NCBI RefSeq assembly: GCF_010731715.1
Contig: NZ_AP022587.1
Location: 558,001 to 622,000 of the forward strand
Source: Mycobacterium stomatepiae
Lineage (GTDB): Bacteria; Actinomycetota; Actinomycetes; Mycobacteriales; Mycobacteriaceae
Length of the DNA: 64,000 nt
Direction of reading: 5' to 3'
Below, piece by piece: positions 11,129-20,852 of this stretch. Each line of letters starts with the position of its first letter. The first letter of the stretch is position 1. The notes beneath the pieces were generated by a model. That model ran no database searches. It was not told where the DNA came from and saw only the letters and a list, made by a program, of their open reading frames with translations. Position numbers and translations under genes: made by a program.

Positions 11129-11866
11129 CAGTCGATTTCGATCGGCTCGGAATCGGGCCGTCCACGAAGGTGATCGACGTGGGCTGCGGCGCCGGTCGGC
11201 ATGCGTTCGAGGCGTACCGCCGCGGTGCCGACGTCATCGCGTTCGACCGCGACGAAGCCGAATTGGAGTCCGTGGACACCATTCTGCGAGCGATGGCCGA
11301 AAACGGCGAGGTGCCCGCCTCGGCATCGGCGGAAGTGGTTGTCGGCGATGCATTGAAATTGCCGTACCCCGACGAGACTTTCGACTGCGTCATCGCATCC
11401 GAAATCCTGGAACATGTCACGCAGGACGACGCGGCGATCGCTGAATTGATCCGGGTTCTCAAAGTCGGTGGCACGCTGGCGGTCTCGGTGCCTCGCTGGC
11501 TCCCCGAGCAGGTGTGCTGGCTGCTGTCCGACGAATACCACGCCAATCTGGGCGGTCACATCCGCATTTACCGGGCCAGCGAATTACGAGACAAAGTCGC
11601 CGGGCATGGCCTGGAATTGACGCATTCACATCATGCGCATGCGCTGCACGCGCCATTCTGGTGGTTGAAATGTGCTGTGGGAGTTGAAAATACAGACCAT
11701 CCCATGGTGACCGCCTACCACAAAATCCTGGTGTGGGATCTCATGCAGCGGCCGCTGCTCACCCGCATCGCCGAGTCGGTGCTCAATCCCTTGGTGGGCA
11801 AGAGCGTGGCGATGTACTTCACCAAACCGCGAAAGGTCGAGGCCGAGTCGACCCTGGGGTATTCAG

Positions 11867-11880
<14 letters not shown>
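11122..11880 (+). CDS. Class I SAM-dependent methyltransferase
   Basis: 252 aa starting at an ATG that overlaps the glycosyltransferase stop (ATGCTGA). SAM-binding motif I is VIDVGCGAGRH, the acidic residue of motif II is AFDRDE, and the methyltransferase_11 core continues with LPYPDETFDCVIASEILEH. The C-terminal third (HHAHALHAPFWWLKCAVG, YHKILVWDLM) is an extension probably for a lipid or glycan acceptor. The tight coupling suggests it methylates the product of the adjacent glycosyltransferase. Confidence 0.88.
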
Positions 11881-13610
<1,730 letters not shown>

Positions 13611-13711
13611 CTATCGGTCGGCCTGCGCCGGCCGACAGCGTGGTCAAGGTCCGTCAGGATCGGGGTTCACCCAGCCCAGCGGCGGTGGCGAGTTCGACTT
13701 AACATCGTGCT

Positions 13712-14404
13712 GTGCGCGCTTTACTTCTCCGAAAATCAATTGGCGTGTGCCTGACAGCGGTCGTGATCGCAGGCGCACTGACATTGGCTCCGGCGGTCTT
13801 GCCGTCGGGGACCCCGGGCGCCGTGCCGTCGGCCGCCGCCAGCTGCCCCCAGGTTCAGGTGGCGTTCGCCCGCGGCCGATACGAATCGCCCGGGCTCGGT
13901 GTGCTCGGCAACGCGTTCATCAACGCGCTTTCGTCCAAGGTCGGTAACAAGAGCTTCGGCTCGTACGCCGTCAAGTACCCCGCCGACACCCAGGTGGACA
14001 TCGGGGCCAACGACATGAGTCACCACATCCAGGACATGGCCAGCAACTGCCCGGACACCCGCCTGGTACTGGGTGGCTACTCACTGGGAGCCGCCGTGAC
14101 CGATGTGGTGCTCGCCGCGCCGATCGGTGCGTTCGGGTTCGACAGCCCCCTGCCGGCGGGCATGGATCAGCACATCGCCGCCGTCGCGCTGTTCGGCAAC
14201 GGGAGCCAGTGGGTGGGTCCGATCACGAACTTCAACCCGATCTACAACGACCGGACCATCGAGCTGTGCCACGGCGCCGACCCGATCTGCAACCCGGCCG
14301 ACCCGAACACCTGGAAAGAGAACTGGCCGCAGCATCTCGCCGGTGCCTACATCGATGCGGGCATGGCTAACCAGGCCGCCGACTTCGTGGCAAGCAAGCT
14401 GTAG
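13712..14404 (+). CDS. Secreted cutinase-family esterase
   Basis: 230 aa. Cleavable signal peptide (hydrophobic residues about 8-30, cleavage near PSAAASC), then the mature cutinase domain beginning CPQVQVAFARG. Nucleophile GGYSLGAA; acid in CHGADPICNPAD; catalytic His in WPQHLAGAY; cysteines are placed for the usual disulphides. Mycobacterial Culp-type cutinases hydrolyse extracellular lipid esters. The GTG at 13712 gives the correct signal peptide. Its stop abuts the stop of the converging GDPD gene. Confidence 0.9.
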   Translation: MRALLLRKSIGVCLTAVVIAGALTLAPAVLPSGTPGAVPSAAASCPQVQVAFARGRYESPGLGVLGNAFINALSSKVGNKSFGSYAVKYPADTQVDIGANDMSHHIQDMASNCPDTRLVLGGYSLGAAVTDVVLAAPIGAFGFDSPLPAGMDQHIAAVALFGNGSQWVGPITNFNPIYNDRTIELCHGADPICNPADPNTWKENWPQHLAGAYIDAGMANQAADFVASKL

Positions 14405-15244
14405 TTAGAGCGGCGCCCACTCGTCGCGGGCGATCAGCACCTCGCGCAGCAGGTCGGCGCGATCGGTGATGATGCCGTCCACGCCGATGTCGAGCAGGGC
14501 GCGCATCGTTGCCGGGTCGTCGACCGTCCACGCGTGCACCTGACGTCCCGAGGCGTGAGCAGCCCGGACCAGGGAAGGTGTGATCACCGGCAGCCGGCCT
14601 AGCCGGGGCGGCAGCTGCAAGCAGTCGCTGTCGTGCAGCAACCGCCAGGCGTACGCACGGCTGGCCGGCGTTTTCGCCGCCGCGAGGGCCAGGAACGCGA
14701 CCGTGCCGGCCGAACTCGCGACTGGTTTGGAGAGCAGGCCCAGCGCGCGACGCCGGCGCCGGTCGGAGAACGACGTGACCAGCACCCGGTCGTGCGCGTT
14801 CAACCGCTCGATGACCTCGACCGTCGGTTCGATGGCCGACTCGGCCTTGATATCGATATTGAGCCGCATCGTCGGCAGCGCGACCAGCAGGTCTTCCAGC
14901 GTCGGGACGGTCTCCCCCGCGCCGAGATCCGCGCAGCGGACCTCCCGCCAAGAAAATCGGTCGATCGCATCCGAGAACCCCGGGAGCCGGCGGTCGTGCA
15001 GGATCACCGCCACGCCGTCGCGGGTGGACCGAACGTCGGTCTCGATGTAGCGGAGCCCGAGCTTGGCGGCCTCGTGAAACGCGCCCATCGTGTTCATCGG
15101 AAACTTGAACGAGGTAAATCCTCTGTGCGCCATGGCAATTCGTCCGGCGCCGTGAAGATACTCGCACGCCGTCGCATCGGGCTGGGCGGCGGAAAGGGCC
15201 CGAATTTCGTCGAATCCGCGCTGTGGTGATCTGGCCAGACTCAT
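14405..15244 (-). CDS. Glycerophosphodiester phosphodiesterase
   Basis: TIM-barrel GDPD, about 279 aa: AHRGF and YIETDVRSTRDGVAVILHD give the catalytic His-Arg, metal-binding Glu/Asp and second His, and VDGIITDRAD is the conserved C-terminal strand. It hydrolyses glycerophosphodiesters to glycerol-3-phosphate. ATG 15244 (MSLARSPQRG) is chosen; a start at 15334 would add a Ser/Ala-rich segment without homology signs, and ATG 15133 would begin right at the barrel. No signal peptide is obvious, so it is probably cytosolic. Confidence 0.8.
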   Translation of the reverse strand: MSLARSPQRGFDEIRALSAAQPDATACEYLHGAGRIAMAHRGFTSFKFPMNTMGAFHEAAKLGLRYIETDVRSTRDGVAVILHDRRLPGFSDAIDRFSWREVRCADLGAGETVPTLEDLLVALPTMRLNIDIKAESAIEPTVEVIERLNAHDRVLVTSFSDRRRRRALGLLSKPVASSAGTVAFLALAAAKTPASRAYAWRLLHDSDCLQLPPRLGRLPVITPSLVRAAHASGRQVHAWTVDDPATMRALLDIGVDGIITDRADLLREVLIARDEWAPL

Positions 15245-15378
15245 TGCTGCGCTCGACGCCACGATCGCGGCCTTCGACGCGGGAGTCGAGCTCGGCGCGT
15301 GAGAAACTGGAGTGCACCGAATCACGGCTGCCAACAGCGCTTTTCACAAGCCGTCGCGGAGGGGGCGACGCAGCGGCC

Positions 15379-15618
15379 TCAGACTTCGTAGGTGACGTGG
15401 TACCAGTGCCTGACCGGCTGGTGGGTCTTGTCGGCTCGGCCGGTGTCCGTCGCGTTCATCACGTTGACGTCGGTCGTGTCCGGATGGTGGGCTTTGATGT
15501 AGCCCTCCAGTTCGTGAATCACCGCGCTATGCGGCTGATCCGGATTGGCTAGCGCTTTTGCTCGGCGCGTTTGCGGTACACCGAGAATTATGCCGACGTA
15601 TTCTTCTATGTGCAGCAT
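15379..15618 (-). CDS. Small hypothetical protein
   Basis: 79 aa, starting inside the last codons of the upstream membrane-protein gene (13-nt overlap), so probably translated from the same transcript. The sequence (MLHIEEYVGIILGVPQ..., ending RHWYHVTYEV) has no recognisable domain. Coding reality is inferred from tight coupling and mycobacterial codon use. Confidence 0.5.
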   Translation of the reverse strand: MLHIEEYVGIILGVPQTRRAKALANPDQPHSAVIHELEGYIKAHHPDTTDVNVMNATDTGRADKTHQPVRHWYHVTYEV

Positions 15619-16064
15619 TCGCTATTGCCTTGTCGCGCAAGCTGTTTGGCGATTCGTTGCTGAGACCGCAAACCGAGGTAGCCGAGGGTCAATCCGGCAC
15701 CGATCTCGCCGGCGGCCGTCAGCCAGGAGAACCATGTGACGTTGACGCGCGGTCCGGAGCTGAAGCTGTCTTGATAGCCGGGCAGAAATGTCGGCAGGAC
15801 GTGCGCGTAGGTGAACAATGCGGCGCTGCCGAACCCGACGAAGGACGCAAAGCCCGCAGCCGAGCGGCGTTGTCGTAGGACCAGCACAAGCGCCACAACC
15901 ACAAAAATGCCCTGGATAGTCCCGCCGACCATGACAACGGGTGGAGATGCCGTCATGCCCCGTCGGAAGTGGTCGACGCCGTGCAGCCCGAACGCCGCGA
16001 CAAAGGCGATCATCGCCACAGTCAGGGAACGGTCCGCCGGACGCGGGTTCGAGTTGTCGGACAT
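15606..16064 (-). CDS. Small multi-pass membrane protein
   Basis: About 152 aa with four predicted membrane helices (VAMIAFVAAFGLHG, VMVGGTIQGIFVVVALVLVL, GFASFVGFGSAALF, WLTAAGEIGAGLTLGYLG). Not assigned to a family. ATG 16064 is preferred over 16106 because GGGAGA lies 6-7 nt upstream and because the dyad at 16084-16102 would otherwise fall inside the coding sequence. Probably co-transcribed with the 79-aa protein. Confidence 0.7.
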   Translation of the reverse strand: MSDNSNPRPADRSLTVAMIAFVAAFGLHGVDHFRRGMTASPPVVMVGGTIQGIFVVVALVLVLRQRRSAAGFASFVGFGSAALFTYAHVLPTFLPGYQDSFSSGPRVNVTWFSWLTAAGEIGAGLTLGYLGLRSQQRIAKQLARQGNSECCT

Positions 16065-16083
16065 CGGCGTCTCCCACGCTCGT

Positions 16084-16102
16084 CTACTACGAAATGTAGT
16101 AG
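16084..16102. promoter_or_regulatory. BlaI/CopY-type dyad upstream of membrane protein
   Basis: CTACTAC (16084-16090) / GTAGTAG (16096-16102) with spacer GAAAT, 20 nt before the start codon. BlaI/MecI/CopY repressors recognise TACTAC-type dyads. No such regulator is encoded in this window, so a regulator acting from elsewhere is inferred. Confidence 0.5.
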
Positions 16103-16263
16103 GCAAGGGCGCAGATGTAAATAGTTCCAGACACAGGCAACCGCGTTCGATTTACCCGCGCAGGCAGAAGAGCTCAACGATGTGGTCGGTAAGAACGCCG
16201 GTTATGAGTTGGTGATAAGCACCGCGGCGGCCCGATTAATTGGATATCGGTCGCGGTTAGCGG

Positions 16264-16470
16264 TTATGCAGGGGTGTCGCCGCTGGAATAAACCCTGAAG
16301 TGACGGCCGCCGGCGGCGACGGCGTGGTCCACCTCGGCGGTGCGCCGACGACCCCGCGATGACGGGTGACGATGCATGGATTCCGTCCGCTCGCGTTCAC
16401 GTCGCTGGGCTGCAATCCAGGCCGGGTGTGACTGGAGGAAAACAACGGTCGACCCTGGTGCATTCGCCAT
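16264..16470 (-). CDS. Small basic hypothetical protein
   Basis: 68 aa with many Arg and His residues. Support is the very good ribosome-binding site GAGAGGAG nine nt before ATG 16470. No family is recognised. A different frame over the same DNA is also open, so reality is uncertain. Confidence 0.4.
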   Translation of the reverse strand: MANAPGSTVVFLQSHPAWIAAQRRERERTESMHRHPSSRGRRRTAEVDHAVAAGGRHFRVYSSGDTPA

Positions 16471-16729
16471 GATTGTCAGCTCCTCTCAGAGCAACCGATT
16501 CAGCCGCGAAGCTACGGATGTGTTATGTGTTCGTGTCCAGGATGCCCAGGCAATCCTGAGACCAAACCAAGCGTGATCATGAGAATTGACCGTGAATTCA
16601 TCCCAAATCCCGAGCTAGTGCGGTTTTGCCGTCCGTTTCCGGCTGACAGCGATCCAAATGCTAGCGACGACCACCGACACAATTTTCGTTTCGACCCCGT
16701 ACGACCCGGGCTGCTATCGTCGTTTGCTT

Positions 16730-17548
16730 ATGCCTGAGATGGACCGTCGCCGCATGATGCTGACGACAGGGATCGGCGTGCTGGCGGCCGCGCTCCCCAT
16801 CCCTGAGGCCAAGGCCTACCCGGGGCGGACACCGCCGCCCAGCGCGCCCAGCGGGAACTACATATTCTCCGACGAGTTCGACGGTCCGGCGGGCTCGGCG
16901 CCCGATCCGTCGAAGTGGGCGATCGCGAAGGCTCGCGAGACGATCAAGGATCCGACCTATTGGGAACTCCCCGAGCACATCGGACAGTACCGCGACGATC
17001 GAAAGAACGTATTCGTCGACGGTAATTCCAACCTCGTCCTGCGCGCCGCCAAGGACGGGCCGACCTACTTCAGCGGCAAGGTCCAAAGCCTGTGGCGCGG
17101 CGGCGTCGGCCACACCTGGGAAACCCGGGTCAAGCTGAACTGCCTGACCGCGGGCGCCTGGCCCGCCTATTGGCTCGGCAACGACGACCAGGGCGAAATC
17201 GACGTGATGGAGTGGTACGGCAACGGCAGCTGGCCGTCGGCGACCACCGTTCACGCCAAAGCGAACGGCGGCGAGTGGAAGACCCACAACATCGCGGTCG
17301 ACAGCGCCTGGCACACCTGGCGATGCCAGTGGGACGAGGCCGGCATCAGGTTCTGGAAGGACTATTCCGACGGCGCCCAGCCGTATTTCGATGTCCCGGC
17401 CAGCTCGCTGCCAGATTGGCCGTTCAACGGTCCCGGCTACACGGTGTATCCGGTGTTCAACCTGGCAGTCGCGGGCTCGGGGGGTGGCGATCCCGGACCG
17501 GGCAGCTACCCCGCCGACATGCTGGTCGACTGGATCCGCGTCTGGTAG
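16730..17548 (+). CDS. Exported GH16 family glucanase (Rv0315-like)
   Basis: About 272 aa. A twin-arginine-like signal (MDRRRMMLTTGIGVLAAAL, cleavage near AKAYPG) is followed by a GH16 beta-jelly-roll domain with the catalytic E-x-D-x-x-E (GEIDVMEWYG), plus WPAYWLG and YTVYPVFNLAV. GH16 enzymes of this type cleave beta-1,3-glucans; M. tuberculosis Rv0315 is the nearest known pattern. ATG 16730 (MPEMDRRR) or 16739 gives the signal; 24 further N-terminal residues from 16658 do not look coding. The 259 bp upstream contain no other gene I can support. Confidence 0.88.
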   Translation: MPEMDRRRMMLTTGIGVLAAALPIPEAKAYPGRTPPPSAPSGNYIFSDEFDGPAGSAPDPSKWAIAKARETIKDPTYWELPEHIGQYRDDRKNVFVDGNSNLVLRAAKDGPTYFSGKVQSLWRGGVGHTWETRVKLNCLTAGAWPAYWLGNDDQGEIDVMEWYGNGSWPSATTVHAKANGGEWKTHNIAVDSAWHTWRCQWDEAGIRFWKDYSDGAQPYFDVPASSLPDWPFNGPGYTVYPVFNLAVAGSGGGDPGPGSYPADMLVDWIRVW

Positions 17549-17557
17549 TCGGGCGCG

Positions 17558-18163
17558 TCAGCCCGGTATCCGATCCCCGGCGAACCACGCGCTCGTGACC
17601 GCGTGGGTCTGCGGCGGCGGGAAGTGAGCGCCCGGCGCGCCCAATTGACCGACTTTGACCGTCCAGGTCGGTCCCGAGCGGTCGGCTACGCAGGTCTGCG
17701 TGGTCGGCAGGCACAAGACCACCGGGTGGGCGCCGGTGTCGCCACACCAGTAGCCCCCGACGTAGCCGTCGTCGAGAACGAGCGCATACGGTTCCGGCAG
17801 GGCCGGAGGTTGCACCGGCGGTAGCTGGCCCTGGTAGCTGACCCGATGCAATCGCTGGTCCCACGGATCGTCCACGCACAACAGCGAACCCGGTGTCGAC
17901 GGCCAGCAGGTGGCGGCGCCGGCCGCGCTCGGCGAGCACGCGTAGACATCGTCGGCCACCGCCGAGGGCGACGCCGTGCAGCCCTCGACGACGACGTTGC
18001 CTTGGGTCGGGGTCTCGTGAAACCCGTTCACGGCCTGCCCCTGGGATCCGACGGCCACCGTGGTGATCTGCTGAGTCGGCGGCGGATCGGCACTGGCCGG
18101 CCAGCTGAACCCCAACATCCCCATGACGGCGATCGGCACCACAGCAACTCGCGACGCATCCAC
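17558..18163 (-). CDS. Secreted hypothetical protein
   Basis: About 201 aa with a signal peptide (VVPIAVMGMLGFSWPASA, then DPPP) and a Cys-rich mature part (VEGCTASPS, VYACSPSA, TCWPS, LLCVDDPW, YWCGDTG, VLCLPTTQTCV) suggesting several disulphides in an extracellular protein. No domain recognised. The GTG at 18163 with GGAGG 12 nt upstream is preferred; an upstream start at 18277 would overlap the LLM gene on the same strand. Its stop lies close to that of the converging GH16 gene. Confidence 0.7.
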   Translation of the reverse strand: MDASRVAVVPIAVMGMLGFSWPASADPPPTQQITTVAVGSQGQAVNGFHETPTQGNVVVEGCTASPSAVADDVYACSPSAAGAATCWPSTPGSLLCVDDPWDQRLHRVSYQGQLPPVQPPALPEPYALVLDDGYVGGYWCGDTGAHPVVLCLPTTQTCVADRSGPTWTVKVGQLGAPGAHFPPPQTHAVTSAWFAGDRIPG

Positions 18164-18167
18164 CCGG

Positions 18168-19067
18168 CTAACAATCCTCCACGCCGGCCGCGATGGGAAT
18201 GGGCAAAGAGCTCGGCTTAGACGGTCGCGATCCGCCGGGGGCGCAATCCAGGGCGAGGCAACGTTCGAGCAGCGCATCGGTCGGCGGCTGGCGGAAAGCC
18301 AACACCATCTGCGCGCAGCCGAGCCGCTCGAACTCCGGCAACATTGCCAGCTGTTCGTCCAATTGGCCGGCTTCGGCCGGATGCAGTGACAACTGGGCCG
18401 AACGCTGGATCTCGGCCGGCGGGCGCCGCACCTCGGCGCAGGCCGCGTCGAGGTCGGCGTTGACCGCGCCCCATCGCTGCGGCCCCTCGTGTCCGGGCAT
18501 GTTCCACATGTCTGCGTGACGGGCGATCACGCGCAGCATCTTCGGCTCGCTACCACCGATCACGATCGGTGGATGCGGCTGCTGAACGGGTTTGGGTTCG
18601 CACAGCGCCTCCTCGAGGGTGAAGAACCGCCCGGCGAAGGTGACGGATTCCTCCGTCCACAGCCTGCGCAGCACTGTCAGCGCCTCGTCGACCATCGCGA
18701 CACGGATGCCGGGGTCGGGAAAGTCGATGCCGTACCCGCGATGTTCGTTTTCATGCCAGCCGGCGCCGATGCCAAAGTTGAGGCGTCCACCGGAAATGTG
18801 GTCGACGGTGACCGCCATCTTGGCCATGACCGCCAGGTTTCGGAACGTCACGCTGGACACGAGGCAGCCGATTCGCGCCCGCTTGGTGACGGCGGCCATC
18901 GCGGCCAGCGTCGTCCAGCCCTCGTAGGTGGGGTCGGTGCTGTCCTTCGGCCCGTAGAAATGGTCGTAATCCCACACCGTTTCGAAGCCCATGCGATCAG
19001 CGGTGCGCCACAACTGCTCCAGCGCGCCGTATTCGAAGCTCAGGTCGAATTTGACCGTGATGCGCAT
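18168..19067 (-). CDS. LLM-class F420-dependent oxidoreductase
   Basis: 299 aa luciferase-like TIM-barrel protein. WDYDHFYGP near the N-terminus, then IGCLVSSVTFRNLAVMAKM, the LNFGIGAGWHENEH turn that in this family contacts F420/flavin, and PPIVIGGSEPKMLRVIARHA. Typical of mycobacterial F420-dependent oxidoreductases of unknown substrate. The C-terminus (GGSRPSKPSSLPIPIAAG) is low-complexity. Upstream of, and in the same direction as, the secreted hypothetical gene. Confidence 0.88.
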   Translation of the reverse strand: MRITVKFDLSFEYGALEQLWRTADRMGFETVWDYDHFYGPKDSTDPTYEGWTTLAAMAAVTKRARIGCLVSSVTFRNLAVMAKMAVTVDHISGGRLNFGIGAGWHENEHRGYGIDFPDPGIRVAMVDEALTVLRRLWTEESVTFAGRFFTLEEALCEPKPVQQPHPPIVIGGSEPKMLRVIARHADMWNMPGHEGPQRWGAVNADLDAACAEVRRPPAEIQRSAQLSLHPAEAGQLDEQLAMLPEFERLGCAQMVLAFRQPPTDALLERCLALDCAPGGSRPSKPSSLPIPIAAGVEDC

Positions 19068-19337
19068 GTCGTGATCCTAGGATCGGCGGGCGCATTTTCG
19101 CAGACGAACAGTCCGCGACCCGATCTTGTCTACCGATCGTAAGGCGCCGCAGCCGCGGCATTGAATATCCCGGCTCAACCCGGGTAATTCGGATGTGCGG
19201 GTTGATGGTTGGGTGGTCGCGAAGCTCAATGCGTGAGGAGGGCGATCGCCCTCAGGGGTATCGGGAAACGTGAGTGATGGTGTGCTGGGCCATACGGTGC
19301 GTTACACCATTGGTGGTTGCTGGCGTAGCGTGCGCTC
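19068..19337. other. Intergenic region with a 16-bp perfect palindrome
   Basis: 270 bp between divergent genes, without an evident gene. It contains GAGGGCGATCGCCCTC (19238-19253), its own reverse complement, 85 bp before the MDR-family start, and CCCGG/CCGGG arms near 19170-19186. A regulatory role for the MDR gene is possible; no regulator can be named. Confidence 0.5.
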
Positions 19338-20351
19338 ATGGCTGAGGTGAATCGTCGTTTCCTACTGCGGGAGCGTCCCACCGGACGCATCGGCCCCAAC
19401 ACGTTCGAGCTCGTCGAGGAATCGGTTCCCGAGATCGGCGATGGCGAAGCGCTGGTGCATGTCGAATGGATCTCGCTCGATCCTACTAATCGGACCTGGA
19501 TCAACGACACGCCGACATACCTGCCTCCGGTCGGAATCGGCGAGGTGATGCGGGCCGGTGGGCTGGGTCGGGTCGTCGAATCAAAGAACCCCCACTATTC
19601 GGTTGGTCAGATCGTCCAGGGCCTCGTCGGCTGGCAGGAGTACCTGGTTGTCTCCGACACGGCGCCGTTGTTCGCAGTCGACGTTGCCGACGGCGTCTCC
19701 CCCAGCGCCTATATGGGCGCGCTTGGGACGACCGGGCTCACCGCGTGGGTCGGAATTCGCGACATCGGCAAGCCGCGGCCAGGCGAGACCGTCGTCGTCT
19801 CGGCCGCGGCCGGCGCGGTCGGCTCGATCGCCGGCCAGCTTGCCAAGGCCGACGGCGCCCGTGTGGTCGGGATCGCCGGCGGCCCGGACAAGTGCCGGCT
19901 GCTCACCGAGGAGCTGGGCTTCGACGCGGCCGTCGACTACCGTGCCGACGACTGGGCAGCCCAGCTCCGGGCGGCGACGCCCGACGGCATCGACGTCGAC
20001 TTCGAGAACGTCGGCGGCGTGATCATGGACGCGGTGTTCGCGCGCCTCAACATCGGCGCGCGTGTCGCGCTGTGCGGCCTGATCTCCGGCTACAACGAGG
20101 CCGACCCACCGCCGGGCCCGCGCGCATTCGGCAACCTGCTGATCCAGCGCGCCAAGCTCGAAGGCTTCATCGTTCTCGACCACTTGGGCCGCGCTCCCGA
20201 GGCGGTCCGCGAGATCTCCGGCCTGATCGCGGCGGGCAAGCTCACCCCGCTCGAGACCGTGGTCGAAGGCTTCGAACAGTTGCCGACGGCGATCAACATG
20301 CTGTTCGACGGCAAGAACGTCGGCAAGCTGATGGTCAAGACGTCGAGCTAG
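19338..20351 (+). CDS. MDR-family NADP-dependent oxidoreductase (CurA/PTGR-like)
   Basis: 337 aa zinc-free medium-chain reductase: N-terminal GroES-like domain (LDPTNRTWINDTPTYLPPVG), NADP-binding AAAGAVGS, VVGIAGGPDKCRLL, and YNEADPPPGPRAFGNLLIQR near the C-terminus, typical of leukotriene-B4-dehydrogenase/curcumin-reductase-like enzymes that reduce enone double bonds. Substrate unknown; cytosolic. Confidence 0.9.
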   Translation: MAEVNRRFLLRERPTGRIGPNTFELVEESVPEIGDGEALVHVEWISLDPTNRTWINDTPTYLPPVGIGEVMRAGGLGRVVESKNPHYSVGQIVQGLVGWQEYLVVSDTAPLFAVDVADGVSPSAYMGALGTTGLTAWVGIRDIGKPRPGETVVVSAAAGAVGSIAGQLAKADGARVVGIAGGPDKCRLLTEELGFDAAVDYRADDWAAQLRAATPDGIDVDFENVGGVIMDAVFARLNIGARVALCGLISGYNEADPPPGPRAFGNLLIQRAKLEGFIVLDHLGRAPEAVREISGLIAAGKLTPLETVVEGFEQLPTAINMLFDGKNVGKLMVKTSS

Positions 20352-20354
20352 GGT

Positions 20355-20723
20355 TCAGAGCGTCACGAGGACAAGGACATTCGAACGGTCCGCGGGATCG
20401 ACGCGCACCGTCACCTCGGCGCCGATCGTGAGATGCGGGGCAGTCGACAGCTCGAGTGACACGCGCCGGGTGGCGTGGTAGGAGTCTTGGTCGGGCAACC
20501 GCACGTCCAACTCCACTTCGTGCCACCACCCCAGCGCCGTCGTCGCGACGTTTTCGCGGATCGCCACGATTGTCGCGACGCCCGGTAGTCCGTCGCGCAT
20601 CAGCCGTTCCCGCTCGGCGCTGCGTTCGTTGAGTTCGGCGACGGCGTCGACGGCGTGCCGCTGGTCGGACCGCGTGACGCGCTGTCCGGCGCTGGCCTTC
20701 CTTGCCCGCTCGAACCAGCCCAT
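20355..20723 (-). CDS. Hypothetical protein with beta-rich C-terminus
   Basis: About 122 aa starting MGWFERARKASAG. The second half (HEVELDVRLPDQDSYHATRR, then HLTIGAEVTVRVDPADRSNV) resembles the small beta-barrel repeat found in several actinobacterial proteins of unknown function (R-x-x-x-x-L...G..V.VRVDP.D...V). Convergent with the MDR gene, stops 3 nt apart. No function can be given. Confidence 0.65.
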   Translation of the reverse strand: MGWFERARKASAGQRVTRSDQRHAVDAVAELNERSAERERLMRDGLPGVATIVAIRENVATTALGWWHEVELDVRLPDQDSYHATRRVSLELSTAPHLTIGAEVTVRVDPADRSNVLVLVTL

Positions 20724-20852
20724 GTCGGTGAGCGTACGGCAGTTGACAATCGGCATGGTCGGGCACGGGCGTCAAGATAGGAATTATCGTGATTGGCTAC
20801 AGCGACAGTTAGCTGTAGTTGTCGGCAGCTCGGAACCGCGAGGACGTGACAC

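Noticed and set aside
19238..19253. GGCGATCGCC as a HIP1-type repeat
   Set aside because: HIP1 is a cyanobacterial high-copy element; this is a single occurrence within a larger palindrome.
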